A DNA stretch of 64,000 nt from Sapria himalayana. Taxonomy: Eukaryota > Streptophyta > Magnoliopsida > Malpighiales > Rafflesiaceae. The stretch covers positions 674,084 to 738,083 of the forward strand of contig JAREIK010003088.1 of the NCBI GenBank assembly GCA_029783825.1, in the 5' to 3' direction. Every line of letters begins with the position of its first letter. Positions within the stretch are counted from its first letter, which is position 1. This document shows positions 24,600 through 36,760 of the stretch, one piece after another. Position numbers and translations under genes: made by a program. A model generated the notes under the pieces. It did not search any database. It was given only the letters and a program-made list of their open reading frames with translations, and was not told the DNA's origin.

Positions 24600-26870
24600 A
24601 TATAATTAAATATAACTATATGTGTATATATACATATATGCATTTATATAAATAAATCTAAATATTTGTTTATAACGTTGTATATATTTATGTATAACAA
24701 CTTATAATTTATAACTACTTGCATGAATATATCTTTATATAACAATATGTTTAACTATATATAACTCTATTTTTAATTATATATACTATAATTATAAGAA
24801 CATATAATTATAAATAATTGTCTTTGACTAAAATGTATAACTAAAAAAACATTATACATAACTATATTTAAATATATAATTAACAACATATATTTAATAT
24901 ACATTTTTATAAATTAGTATATAAAAATGTATTTTACTATATCTATACTTATAGATAACTATATGTACACATATATTAAATTATATGAAAAAATATATAT
25001 ACCTGCATGTATAAATATAAGTATAGCTATATGTGTAACTATATGTATAACCACATGTAATTTTATTTATAATAACATGTATAACAACATATAACATTAT
25101 GTTTAACAACATGTGTATAACTATATATAAATATTTGTATAACTATGTAACACTCTATATAATTAAATATAACAGTATTTGTAACTATGTATACATATAT
25201 GTAAATCTATATATTTGTTTATTACTTTGTATATATTTATGTATAACTACTTGTATTAATATATCTATACATATTATATGTTTAACTATATATAAATCTA
25301 TTTTTAACTACATATACTATAGGTATTAAAACATTTGAACTATAAATAATTATCTTTGACTAAATATATAATTAAAAAAACATTATACATAACTATTATT
25401 TAAATATATAATTAACAACAAATATTTAATATACATTTTTATATATTAGTATATAAAAATGTATTTTACTATATCTATACCTATAGATAATAATATGTAC
25501 ACCTATATAAAATTATATGAAAAAATATATATACCTGCATGTATAAATATAAGTATAACTATATGTATAATCACATGTAATTTTATTTATAATAACATGT
25601 ATAACAACATACAACATTATGTTTAACTACATGTGTATAACTATATATAAATATTTGTATCACTATGTAAAACTCTATATAATTAAACATAGTTGTATTT
25701 GTAACTATGTATACATATATGATATGTAAATCTATATATTTGTTTACAACTTTGTATACATTTATGTATAACTATATATAACTACTTGTATGAATATATA
25801 TAACTATATGTTTAACTATATATAACTTTATTTCTAACTATACATACGATAGGTATAAGAACATATAACTATAAATAATTGTGTTTGATAAAATGTATAA
25901 CTAAAAAAACAATATAATAACTATATTTAAATATATAATTAACAATATTTAATTAATATTTATTTTTATATATTAGTATATAAAAATGTATTTTACTATA
26001 TCTATACCTATAGATAACTATATGTACACATATATAAAATTATATGAAAAAATATATATACCTACATGTATAAATATAAATATAACGATATGTGTAACTA
26101 TATATATAACCACATATAATTTTATTTATAATTACATGTATAACAACATACAATATTATGTTTAACTACATGTGTATAACTATATATAAATATTTGTATA
26201 ACTATGTAACACTCTATATAATTAAATATATATGTATTTGTAACTATATATACGTATATGTATCGTATATGTAAATCTATATATTTGTTTAAAACATTGT
26301 ATACAATTATGTAAAACTATATATAACTACTTGTATGAAAATATCTATATATAACTATATGTTTAACTATATATAACTCTATTTTTAACTATATATACTA
26401 TAGGTATAAGAACATATAACTATAAATAATTGTCTTTGACTAAATGTATAACAAAATATTATACATAATTATATATAAATATATAATTAACAACATATAT
26501 TTAATATACATATTTATATATTAGTATATACAAATGTATTTTACTATATCTATACTTATAGATAACTATATGTACACATATATTAAATTATATGAAAAAA
26601 TATATATACCTGCATGTATAAATATAAGTATAGCTTTATGTGTAACTATATGCATAACCACATGTAATTTTAATTGTAATTACATGTATAACAACATACA
26701 ACATTATGTTTAACTGCATGTGTATAACTATATATAAATATTTATATAACAATGTAATACTCTATATAATTAATTATAATGTATTTGTAACTATTGTATA
26801 CATATATGCAATACATATATGTAAATCTATATATTTGTTTATAACTATGTATACATATATGTAAAAATAA
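24600..26870 (+). repeat. Higher-order AT-rich tandem array, about 530-550 bp period
   Basis: A recognisable landmark, AGGTATAAGAACATATAACT, and its variants occurs at about 24791, 25321, 25851 and 26402, giving steps near 530, 530 and 551 bp. Another landmark, ACCTGCATGTATAAATATAAG, recurs with the same rhythm. Four copies lie in the left arm, while the right arm carries about one. Monomers are built from TATAACTATATGT-like words. Confidence 0.75.
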
Positions 26871-26993
26871 TGAAATAAAAGTATTAAAAATTTTTTATCT
26901 AATTAGTTAACTAATATGTTGGTTATTATTCAAGCAGTAAATAATAATGTCATTGTTATTAATATCAAATTTTTGTGATTTTTCTATATATAG

Positions 26994-28140
26994 AATCAGT
27001 GCACATGGGCACCCAAATTTGATGAAAAGATAAAGTCATTGTAGGAGAGCAAAACTGCTAAATGGTATTCAGATTTTGTCCATAAATTGAAGAATCTAAA
27101 AGATAGGCCGGATTTTATATCCAAGGATGACTGGCCTGAGTGTCTTAAGCATTGGGAGGAGCCAGATGTGAAGAAAAAAATCAGAAATTGCCAGCAAAAA
27201 ATTGACATACTGAGGTAGTCAGACTCTGTACATGAATGTCTCGCCACATAGGAGGGTCAAAGTCGAGCATTGAGCATGCTCAAGATTTGGTACAAGTTTA
27301 AAGTTTAAAACATTTATATATTTAGTAGTTGTCCTAATAGTCCAAATAAATAAAATTTGTGCATGTTTTTATTAATTTTGTTTAAATTTTTTAACATTTT
27401 TTGACTTTATTAATACATACTCTAGGCTAGAGAATTAGGTCGAGATCCTAATTTTTATGAGATTTTCAGGAGGATTCATGTGAAGAAAGCGGAAAGTCAG
27501 TTTGTTGACAATAAGTATTAGATTATTGCTCTAAGAATTTGTTAAATTAATAAAATTTTATAATACTACAGTAAATTTTGAAAGTAGTTTGGAATCCAAA
27601 AATTTAAATTTATTTTATATATATCTAGAAAAATATTTTTTTTATTTGTTAACAAGAACTCATGGAGGAACGTGTGAGAGCTACTTTTTAACAAGTTAAG
27701 GATTATATGAATCTTCAACTAATTGACTATGATCCTATCTATTTTCCATCATAAAATGCCATAAGAAGTAGGGAGTGTATGGCATCGGCTCGAAAGGAGT
27801 GATATTTTGTTGTATTAGTCGTGCTTCTAATTCATTTGTCACAGTAGTGGTGTGTGAGGTGGTCGAACAACAAGTAATGGAAACAAATGAATATTTTGAA
27901 GTTATGAATACCGAAATGAAAGAGAAGGATGATCAGATTTTTAATTTGAAGGAAAAAATACATGAAATTAAAGAAGAGAATGATGAGCAAATTACTTATT
28001 TGAAAGAAGAAATGCAAAAAAATGAAGTAAATGAATGAAAAGATGAAAGAAATGAATGATGAGATAAAAAAAAGTAAGAATATTATGCAACATCAAATCA
28101 CATATATGGAGTCACAGTTAGCGGCCTTGACGTGATAGCT
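26994..28140 (+). pseudogene. TNPA / Transposase_24-like gene of the CACTA element, decayed
   Basis: Pieces in order match the plant Ptta/En/Spm Transposase_24 family. 27002-27210 reads KIKSL, a stop, then WYSDFVHKLKNLK and DDWPECLKHWEEPDVKKK. A frame change then gives HIGGSKSS at about 27244, the family's conserved GGSKS. Next is ELGRDPNFYEIFRRIHVKK (about 27427-27485), then MEERVRATF (27662) and YDPIYFPS, and VYGIGSKG. Finally a coiled-coil tail (27880-28038) is rich in Lys/Glu heptads. Gaps between blocks fit introns (about 27300-27420 and 27525-27655). In-frame stops at several places show it is dead. In En/Spm, TNPA binds the subterminal motifs; here it faces TNP2 in convergent orientation. 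Confidence 0.7.
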
Positions 28141-29190
28141 AGTATTCCGAGAACTAGCAGCGAAACCATGCAGGAAAGACTAGTAAAAATGCACAACTAA
28201 TTATGAGGATGAATTTATATCAGAATTATTTCTGAACTATTTTTGACTTTTGTCAATGTGTAGCTAAACAGGATGAGACTTTTTTGGTGGTATCATTTTT
28301 CTTTATACTGGTTTTGTTTTTTTTCTTTCCTAATTAACCTAGCTATGAATCTTTACAGGACATCTGATGTGAGTTATTATCAATTCTGATTCAAAGCCTT
28401 CAAATCCTTCAGACATTGTCATGATCCTTCCTATGGATGGGTTCCATCTTTACCGATCTCTGCTTTATCAAAATATGGCTAAGCTATTATTATCTTCATT
28501 ATTTATGAAATATTTTATTTTTTTACTCTCTCTCTCTCTCTCTAAACATCATTGCTGGCAATCTTTTAGATATTTATTAAAGTTATATGACTATCAACTC
28601 AGATTCGTGTTTGTTATGTCTATAATTATTGTTTTTATATATCTGTGAATGTGTATTATTTTAATGGAGTGCATATTATTTTTATGGAGTGCATATTGAA
28701 TTGTTTCCAGCTATGGATGCATACGACAATGAACTATTCTATAGTTACGTTGTCGTATACAATGAAGTGATGGTATGAACTCATTTTAAAAGAACCAAGC
28801 CTAATTGTGTGAAATTTATATTCATTGACAAAATACCTAGGATAGGTTTTCACATATCTAAATGGATCTTTACTTAGATTCTAAATGAAAATATTGGAAT
28901 TTCCAATTGAAGGATCATTTACCTGGTGCATTAATTAAACAAATGAAGTTAAACTCTAAAAAATACTAATAAATAAAAAATTTCAAATAATTAAAACTTA
29001 ATAATTCTCACATAATTTTTGAACCAATTCAGAAAATCTGTTATATCATATGATTGACCTCATTGCTGGAAATTATTATTGCCTATTTTTTTAACTGATC
29101 AACATAAATACTGCACAAATATAAATAGATGAAGAAAAATGCATATCTATTTTTAATTATTCGTATTAAGGAAAAAATTACACTGATTAA
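28140..29190. other. Spacer between the two convergent CACTA genes
   Basis: No coding frame was recognised. It contains a (TC)n tract at about 28530-28544 and a short imperfect inverted repeat, CATACGACAA / TTGTCGTATA, near 28719-28758. It would hold both 3' ends and poly(A) signals. Confidence 0.4.
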
Positions 29191-31954
29191 ACCTGCAACC
29201 ATTTTGGGTATATATACTCAATATATGGTGCAACCTTTTCACAATTAGATAAAACGTAGCACCGGGTTGCTTTGTACTCTTCATTTGTCATACAACTTTT
29301 CTTTGCTCTTCCGAATGTTCTTCCAGGGGGCTTGAAGATAGATAGCTTGTCCATAGAATTATCTTCTACCTACACATGACCTTCATAATTTCGAGACACA
29401 TTTCTAATCTTTGTATTAATATGATCCTCAAAATAATAATAACAAAAAGATGATGATTCTTCTACTAAATATGCATTGCAAATTGAACTTTCAGCTTTTC
29501 TTCTTGTTTCTAATATTCAATTTCAATTTACAAAGATACCTACGACCAAAATAATAGGTTTCAATTATATTAAATTACAATATTACTTTATGTTTGAATT
29601 AATAAAACATAACAGCTTTAATGTATTTACCTTTCAAAAGGATACATACACCTATATTGTACTAGCCTTGCTATCATTGCTTCATATGTCAAATGAAATG
29701 ACAAATACTCCATTAAGTCAAAAAAGCTCGGTGAGTATATTCATTCGAACTTACAAAGAATAACTAGTATGTCATTCTTCAGCCTCACCATGTCATCTAT
29801 TTTGATTATGGTGGCAGTTAGCTATTTGAAGAAAAACTAACTTCTATAAGGACCTTCCAAACACTTAGGGGAGTAATTCACAGAATGCAATTGGTATTAA
29901 TCTATACGTAAATACATGATAGTCATGACTTTTCATTCCAAATAACTTAAGATTCTTTATATCCATACATCTACCCATATTTGACACATATCTATCAAGG
30001 AATTTGAAAATTTTAACTCATTCACACAATATCTATCTTGCCTTCTTATCAAGTGTGTAACAAGCTTTAAAGAATTTTCCTCTTGTCTCATTAAGTTTCA
30101 ATTCACGACGCTGATAGTAATCATTCAACTCTTGTCTTGATTTTAAAGTGTATTTTGTTTTCCGTCTATATTAAGGATAGTGTTGAAAACATTGTCAAAC
30201 ACATTTTTTTCAATATGCATTACATCTAAGTTATGATGAATTAAATTGGACTTTCAATAGGGCACATCCCAAAAAGTACTGCATTTCCTCCATCCAATAT
30301 ATTGCATATTGGTCTATCAGTTCTAATAGTATCCTTTTCAGTCACATTCTTTAGACCCAAACTCTAAATCTCTATCAAATTTTTATCTCCTGAACGAACA
30401 GCTAGTGCAACTATCATCAATATTTTATTTTTTTGAAATGTATTTTTATTTCTACGGAATGAATGATTCGTAAGTAGAAACTTATGATGATTATCAAATC
30501 ATAACTGTTTACCACTTAATTTGAGGGCAAATGCATCTGAATTTTTCATGCAATATGAACATTCAAATAATCCTGCAGTACTCCAATCAGACAATATTGA
30601 ATATGAAAAAAGGTCACCTACCATTCACATAAGGGCTGCCCGCATAATAAAATTTTGATTCTTTGAGATGTCATATGTATTCACACCAACATCCCACAAA
30701 TTATTCAACACTACTATATGGGTTTGTAAGAAAATATCCAGCATGTCTTTTAGATTTTTTAGTCATGGAACAAATATTGACAAAAACATATATTGCTCAT
30801 TTATACACAACCACAAAGAAAAATTATAAGGTGTCACTATCACTTTGACTTTTAGCTACAAATATGGTTGAAAATATGTTGAATAGTATTGTCCAGATTG
30901 GCCAAATGGTTGAAATCCATCAGTGCGAAGACCCAATCTCACATTTTGACTTTTAGCTACAAAATCTTAATGCATATAATTAAAATACTTCCAAGCAATT
31001 GAATCTAATCGATGACGAATCAATCCTTCTTCAGCCTCAAGCTCAAAATACCACATCATATCATTTGCTGTAGTATTTAATGCATATAGTCTCTGTAATC
31101 GAGGAATTATAAGAAAATAATACAACTTCTTTAATACAACTTTCATCTTTTGTCTCATATCTTCAATACAAGGTGCCTTCTTAAACTAAAAATGATCACA
31201 AAACTTACTGTTAATTAAATCACTATCACCACCTCAATATAACATACATCCATTGAAACAATAATTTTTTTGACTGATAGACACATACCTCATAGTAACT
31301 TCTTAGTTTTGTAAAAGTTGTTCGTGACAAAATTATTTTTCGGAATAATCTCTTTCATCATTTCTGTTACCTGATCAAATAATTTCTCAAAATATGATTT
31401 TTTAACTTCATGCTTATTAGTCGAGCCACAAGTGACAATTGTGAATGTATTCTACAATGAGGCCAAAACTGATTATCTACAACTTTAAGCATTTCATAAA
31501 ATTTTTGAGCTTTAGGATTTAGTGGTTCATCCATGTAATCCATATTGACGCAAGCACCAGTAGCTTCCATGACCATTATATGGTATGTGTTTGATGTTTC
31601 TTCACAACATGCAAATGATTCAATATCCTTATTTTGATCAATGTTAATAGCCATTGTACTTTCCCCATTATAAATCCAAACAAAATAATTTGATACTAAG
31701 TCATATTTAGTGAAATAGTATCTTATAGTATTTACATCATAAAAAGAAATATTCTAACAATTGCGGTTATTACATGGACACTTAATTTTTTCTCCATCAA
31801 TCCATTTCGATTGACTACACACAAAGTTGATGAAAGTTTTAAGCTCGTTCAAAAATTCTTGATTCAAAATTCCATTCATAAACCTTTTGTTCATCCACTG
31901 ACGATCTAAACTCATTTTGCTCTGTTTTATTAACAAAGAATAATGCTCAATCAT
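29190..31954 (-). pseudogene. TNP2 transposase of the CACTA element, decayed
   Basis: On the minus strand, MSLDRQWMNKRFMN (about 31918) to SQSKWIDGEKIKCPCNNRNC (31754) is the N-terminal transposase-associated domain with its Cys cluster. LNPKAQKFYEMLKVVDNQFWP (about 31515) and ARLISMKLK follow. LRTDGFQPFGQSGQYYS near 30930-30880 and NHSFRRNKNTF, LGLKNVTE and RPICNI (30470-30300) belong to the tnp2 core. ARLVQYRCMYPFERYI (about 29690-29640) with SICNAYLVEESSSFCYYYFE (29480-29420) and PGRTFGRAKKSYMTNEEYKA (29320-29260) is the DUF4218 end. The domain order and length match a whole TNP2 gene. The longest open pieces are only 95 and 66 codons; stops, frameshifts and probable introns separate the blocks. 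Confidence 0.85.
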
Positions 31955-33559
31955 TATTTTAAATGAAACATATAATTACTTCAAAATATACTACTTATTA
32001 AATAAAATTACTTATAGATGATTATTTAAAGATTAAATATTGTGAATATCGGGCTATGCATTTGCAGAATCTTCATTAATAGATAATGCATTTTTTTTAG
32101 ATGGGAAAAGATTAATAGATATCACCCAATTACTAGATGAAGGGAGAAAAATATGTGAATAAACAAGAAAGGAAAGCAAAAAATAAATAAATTGAAAAAT
32201 AAATAAATTAATAGATAGCATAATTTTTACTGTGATTCTACTCCATCTTTGAATATTAAAAAAAAGAATAAATTAATGAAATTGATATCCAATTTCAAGA
32301 ATGCTTGGCAAATGAATTAATGAAAAATTAAGACATGAACAAAAACATATTTGGAATTAAAATCATATCATACAAAGTGTTCAACTAAAAAACATAGATA
32401 TGAAGCAAGCTACAATTACATATTCCTAGCCTTACAAATTTAAACTAATTAGACAAAAAATTACATATCATTAATATTAATATTATTTGTGGAATACTGC
32501 AATCAAATGATAGTTTGGAAATTAAAACTTACATACACCTCAATTAATACCTAATCAATATAAAGGACGAAAAATTATTAATTTAGCAAAAATTATTGAT
32601 ATAACCATCATTTATATACTTGTGATTAATGATTTCAGTACTTGTAATGATTTACTATGAACTTCAAGATTAAAATTGTGTGCATGAGGAGGATCTTCGG
32701 TCTTATATTTACTTGTGGTAATAACTTCACTTTACACGATAACATTCACATACAAATATCTACTATATAATTTCAATATAAAATGCAATATACGATAATA
32801 GTTAAGGTAGAAAAAGAATTTCAAAATAACAAACAGCAAAATCAAAACAAATCCTTAGCAGTTATAATGATCTTGTCGACACTCGAAATAAAAATGTTAA
32901 ATATTATTTAATTTTAATTGAGGACTATAAAAAAATGATAAAATAATATTATTGTTGTATTTCAATGCATTACAATAATTTTTTAATAAGCATATGATAA
33001 TATTTTAACAATTCTCATTTATTAGTAATAATATTTGATAATACTCAAAATTCAATTAGAAAAACAAAAACAAAGTATTTTGATGCATTCTGACGATATA
33101 CAAATGTATTCCGTATACATATTGATGAATTATATTTAATTTGATTTATTACAATTTTTTTTTATTTGTAACAAATTTTTTAATATGAATAAATAGTTTA
33201 AATTAATATTCAATTAAGTTCAATGATACTTGATATGTTTGTTAATATTCATGTCTCGGTTTTTTTTAATGAATTTAACTGAGCTTGGATATTAATCAAT
33301 ATTTTTTAACATTATTCCACATGTGTTCAACAAACTATATATATCTACCCACAAAAAACAATATATATATTATTTTTACATATAAAAACTATATATATAT
33401 ATATATTATAAACATCAATTATATGAATATGTATATATATTTACACATCAAAAACCAAAGGCTCAATAAACTAATTCTTGAGATAGATGTGAGCCTCCTT
33501 GGAGGTTGTAAGTTCAATCTCCACAAGCTACAAAAAAATTGTCAAGAAAAAAAATGATG
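31955..33559 (-). other. 5' flank or intron of the TNP2 gene
   Basis: AT-rich, no coding frame. Blocks at 31880-32650 recur in the same orientation at 42530-43680 outside the element, e.g. AACTCATTTTGCTCT followed by AATGCTCAATCAT, and TTATTAATTTAGCAAAAATT. It probably contains intron sequence between the right-arm leader exon and the TNP2 start. Confidence 0.45.
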
Positions 33560-35168
33560 CCTCATATAGTTATATTATAATTATTTAGAGTTTTATATAG
33601 TTATACAAAAATATATAAATAGTTATACACATAGTTAAACATAATGATGTATGTTGTTATACAGTAATTATAAATATACTTATATGTGGTTATACATATA
33701 GTTATACTTATATTTATAAATATAGGTATATATATTTAAATATTATTTTGTATAATGTTATTTTAGTGTCAAACACAATTATTTATAATTATATGTTCTT
33801 ATACATATATTATATATAGTTAAAAATAGAGTTATATATACTTAAACATATAGTTATATATAGATATATTCTTACAAGTAGTTATAAGTAGTTTTACATA
33901 AATATATACAATGTTATAAACAAATATTAAGATTTTATTATATGAATACGTATATGAATATATAGATACAAATATAGTTATATTTAATTATATAGAGTGT
34001 TACATAGGTATACAAATATTTATATATAGTTATACACATACAGTTATAAATATGTATGTAGTTAAAGATATAATTATATATAATGTTTTTATAGTTATAC
34101 ATTTAGTAAAATACAATTATATATAGCTATATATTATTATACATATTGTTTATTTTGTTAGAAATATTAGTATATAGAATTATACATATATTTATAAATT
34201 ATTATATAGTTAAAAAAATAGTTATGTATAGTTATAAATATGGTTATAAAAATAGTTTACATAATTATAAATATAATTATAAATACTTTTTTATATAGGC
34301 ATATGATTATATAACTATAAAAGTGTTTAGATATAATATTTGTGTTTACAATATTTTTTTTAAATGTTACTTATATATAACTATATATATGTAACACTTT
34401 TATAAATTTTATATAGTATATATATCACATTATATAAACATTATAAATATTATAAATTTAAATAAAAATTAAAATGTCATTTAAAAATGTTTGCAAAAAT
34501 GCATAAACATTTTATATGTTATATAATTGATAAATAAAAAATTTTATAAATGGATAGGTTTATGTAAATGCTATATAAATATTTAAAAACATTAATACAT
34601 ATGTATAGATATTTATATATAACATTATATGTTTATATAAACATATTAATGTTTATATATAATGTAATATATTTATATATATTAAAGTATAGACATATAT
34701 ATATAATGTCATACGAATAAATAAATGCATAAAAGTTTTATATATAATGTTATCTGTTTATAATAATTTTAGAGACAACAAAAATAGAACCCATAAGCAT
34801 TAAGTATATTTTATATAAAAGTTGCAGAAGCTAGAAAACATCAAGTATTATTTATTTTCATAAGTTAGATAAGGAGAAAACAATATGCAAACATTTAGTA
34901 TTTGAAATCAATAAAAACTTAAAATTTAAACAATAAAAGAACAAAGTTTACACTAACCATTTATTATTTCATTAATGGTGGTGTAGTGTCAAAATCTAAT
35001 AAGTAATATAAAAATAAAAGAAAAAAGAAGGAAAATTGGGGAAAAATAAAAAAAAAATTTATACTCGAATATTCGGTAAAAAACAAAAATCAGCCATTGA
35101 TAATCAAATTGAGAAAGACAGAGATATGTATATAGTATTCCAAATGAGAAGAAAAATGATAATATTAC

Positions 35169-35300
35169 CTAGCAACAAGAAGATGTAGGCCCCGTAGGTT
35201 GCTCCCATAGTCCCATTTTGCTTCTCATATCTTCATCATTAAAAGATAGAAAAAATGTTAAGTGCTTGATGCCTTAGCATTTTGTTTTTTCAAAGAAACC
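35169..35300 (-). promoter_or_regulatory. Putative leader exon, right arm
   Basis: Inverse counterpart of 23340-23467, with AAGCACTTAACATTTTTTCT, GAGCAACCTAC and a donor-like AG/GTAATATTATC at 35168. It would drive or lead the TNP2 gene leftward. The TRM9-like ORF lies just upstream of it on the same strand. Confidence 0.45.
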
Positions 35301-35398
35301 ATATATAAATACTAAACTGGATGTAAAATATATGATGATAAAGTCTAAATGTTAGAATTTTATACCTAGCAATGATAAAGTAGAGGAGGCCAAGACAC

Positions 35399-36457
35399 TT
35401 AAAATGGAAAAACCTTCTTAAGAATGATACACCAATTTGATTTGTCAAAAAATTGATCTATAATGATGATGTTGCCCATATCACTTACTAATCTTTCAAG
35501 TTCGCCTTCAGAAAACACATGATAATATCGATTGTAAACTACCGCACCTTTCTTATCATCCTTCTTTGCCAAACCACATTCAATTGCATTTGCTGATGCG
35601 CCAAAGGCTTCTGCATGATGGCACGGCAAGTGCCACGAAACAAAATAATCCTGTTGGTTTTTATCCCTCACACCCTTTTTATCTTCACATTCAGAAGCTG
35701 AAGATCGAATTTCCCCTAATTCATCACATGTGCTTTTTTGGGTATTGTTTGAATTTTTCATACAGATTTTATCTTCTGTTTCTGCAATGCTTTCTAAGGA
35801 GATGGATCTACAGCTTCGAACGTGTGGCCTACTACCAGGTCCAATCCATCCTTGTAGAAACTTTTGGGGCAAGGGAGTCCACTTCATGATCAAGGATTCA
35901 TCCTCCTGTTCAACAGCCCAAACAGTTATTAGAACCAAACCGCCTTCCCCAACAACCCTAATCAATTCCGAAATTGCTTTCTTCCTTCTAGTATCGGAAC
36001 TGAGGTGATGCAGCACAGCGATGGATATTGCAGCATCAACACTACCGGTTCTAAGAGGAAGGTTTACAGCATCTGCAACCACTAGTTCATGCCCTCTATT
36101 CGTGCAAATATTCACCAGTCGCACACTTATATCACACCCAATGAAATAACAAGTAGGATTTAAACCTAGATACTTTCCATTTCCACATCCTGCATCTAAT
36201 ACAACTGATCCCGGAGGTAATGACTCTAAAAACGCAGCAACCTTAGGCCACTTAGCAAACCTAGTAGAACTAAAATGGGGTGCTATGGCGTCGTAAACAC
36301 AATGAACAAACTTCTTTTCAATCTCCGGGGTTGACTGGACGCTAGAAGATGATGATGCCGGTTCTTCGCCCACCAAACCAGATTGAAACTTCGATGACTT
36401 TTCTGCAGATGCAAGCCCGCAAAAACTATAAGAAGTTTTCATCTCTGACAATTCCAA
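35399..36457 (-). CDS. TRM9: TRM9-like tRNA wobble-uridine methyltransferase
   Basis: This 352-codon frame has no visible intron. Trm9-family enzymes use S-adenosylmethionine, with the partner Trm112, to make the methyl ester of mcm5U at the tRNA wobble base. A conserved N-terminal block VYDAIAPHFSSTRFAKWP lies at residues 54-71. SAM motif I VVLDAGCGNGKYL is at 85-97, FIGCDIS at 105-111, VVADAVNLPLR at 126-136 and AVLHHLSS at 147-154. WAVEQE is at 180-185. A variable acidic linker covers about 220-268, YFVSWHLPCH is at 271-280, and the C-terminal RYYHVFSEGELERL is at 310-323, ending with SNWCIILKK. No key block is missing. The start at 36457 precedes a second Met at codon 6. It lies inside the right arm of the CACTA element and has no counterpart in the left arm, so it looks captured. 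Whether it is expressed is unknown. Confidence 0.85.
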   Translation of the reverse strand: MELSEMKTSYSFCGLASAEKSSKFQSGLVGEEPASSSSSVQSTPEIEKKFVHCVYDAIAPHFSSTRFAKWPKVAAFLESLPPGSVVLDAGCGNGKYLGLNPTCYFIGCDISVRLVNICTNRGHELVVADAVNLPLRTGSVDAAISIAVLHHLSSDTRRKKAISELIRVVGEGGLVLITVWAVEQEDESLIMKWTPLPQKFLQGWIGPGSRPHVRSCRSISLESIAETEDKICMKNSNNTQKSTCDELGEIRSSASECEDKKGVRDKNQQDYFVSWHLPCHHAEAFGASANAIECGLAKKDDKKGAVVYNRYYHVFSEGELERLVSDMGNIIIIDQFFDKSNWCIILKKVFPF

Positions 36458-36533
36458 AGCTTCGAATATTCCGGTGACATAAAAATCCAGTAAAAAGTAT
36501 GGCCGATATGGGTCGCTAAACCAACCATATATA

Positions 36534-36760
36534 TGTTAGGTTAATTTAGTTTTGTGGATAAAAATTAATAAGAAGAAAATTCTATATTTCAAGGAATAAG
36601 AGGAGAGGATATATATATTTCAGTGCGTTTTTATTTCTTTTTTCATACGTTGCGCCGATTACAACACACACATACGATATACTTCGGCGCGTTTCGCTTC
36701 TCATACGTTGCGCCGACTACAACACACACAACCCCTTAATTTAAAACATTAATTTTAACA
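36534..36760 (-). repeat. 3' LTR (227 bp)
   Basis: Starts TGTTAGGTTAATTTAG and ends ATTAATTTTAACA in plus-strand reading. It contains two copies of CATACGTTGCGCCGA(T/C)TACAA about 70 bp apart. Confidence 0.95.

Larger units (their letters stand above)
21894..26880 (+). repeat. Left inverted arm of the CACTA element
   Basis: In order from the terminus: subterminal repeats to about 22330; an AT-rich region containing CCTTGAAAGACACAATCT near 22410; an (AT)n tract at 23117; a leader-like block at 23340-23467; the words TGGGTTCTATTTTTGTTGTC at about 23833 and TATTATAAACAGATAA; then an AT-rich array to about 26880. Each has an inverted counterpart in the same order in 42336-33560. Matching windows differ at very roughly 15-20% of positions by eye, with indels. 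Confidence 0.75.

Noticed and set aside
25099..25329. 76-codon frame of Tyr/Ile/Cys
   Set aside because: It is a translation of the TATAACTATATGT tandem array.
24600..26870. CRISPR-like array of direct repeats
   Set aside because: Unit length (about 530 bp), AT-rich monomers and a plant context fit a tandem intronic repeat and not a CRISPR array.
28719..28758. Short inverted repeat CATACGACAA/TTGTCGTATA as a terminator or small element
   Set aside because: Imperfect, ten bases long, isolated; expected by chance in 64 kb.
33440..33560. A second SINE-like B box (GGTTGTAAGTTCAATCTCC)
   Set aside because: The A box is poor and no body or tail is visible; too weak to call.
35566..36008. Plus-strand frames of 107 and 92 codons
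   Set aside because: Antisense to the TRM9-like gene, whose motifs fix the true strand.
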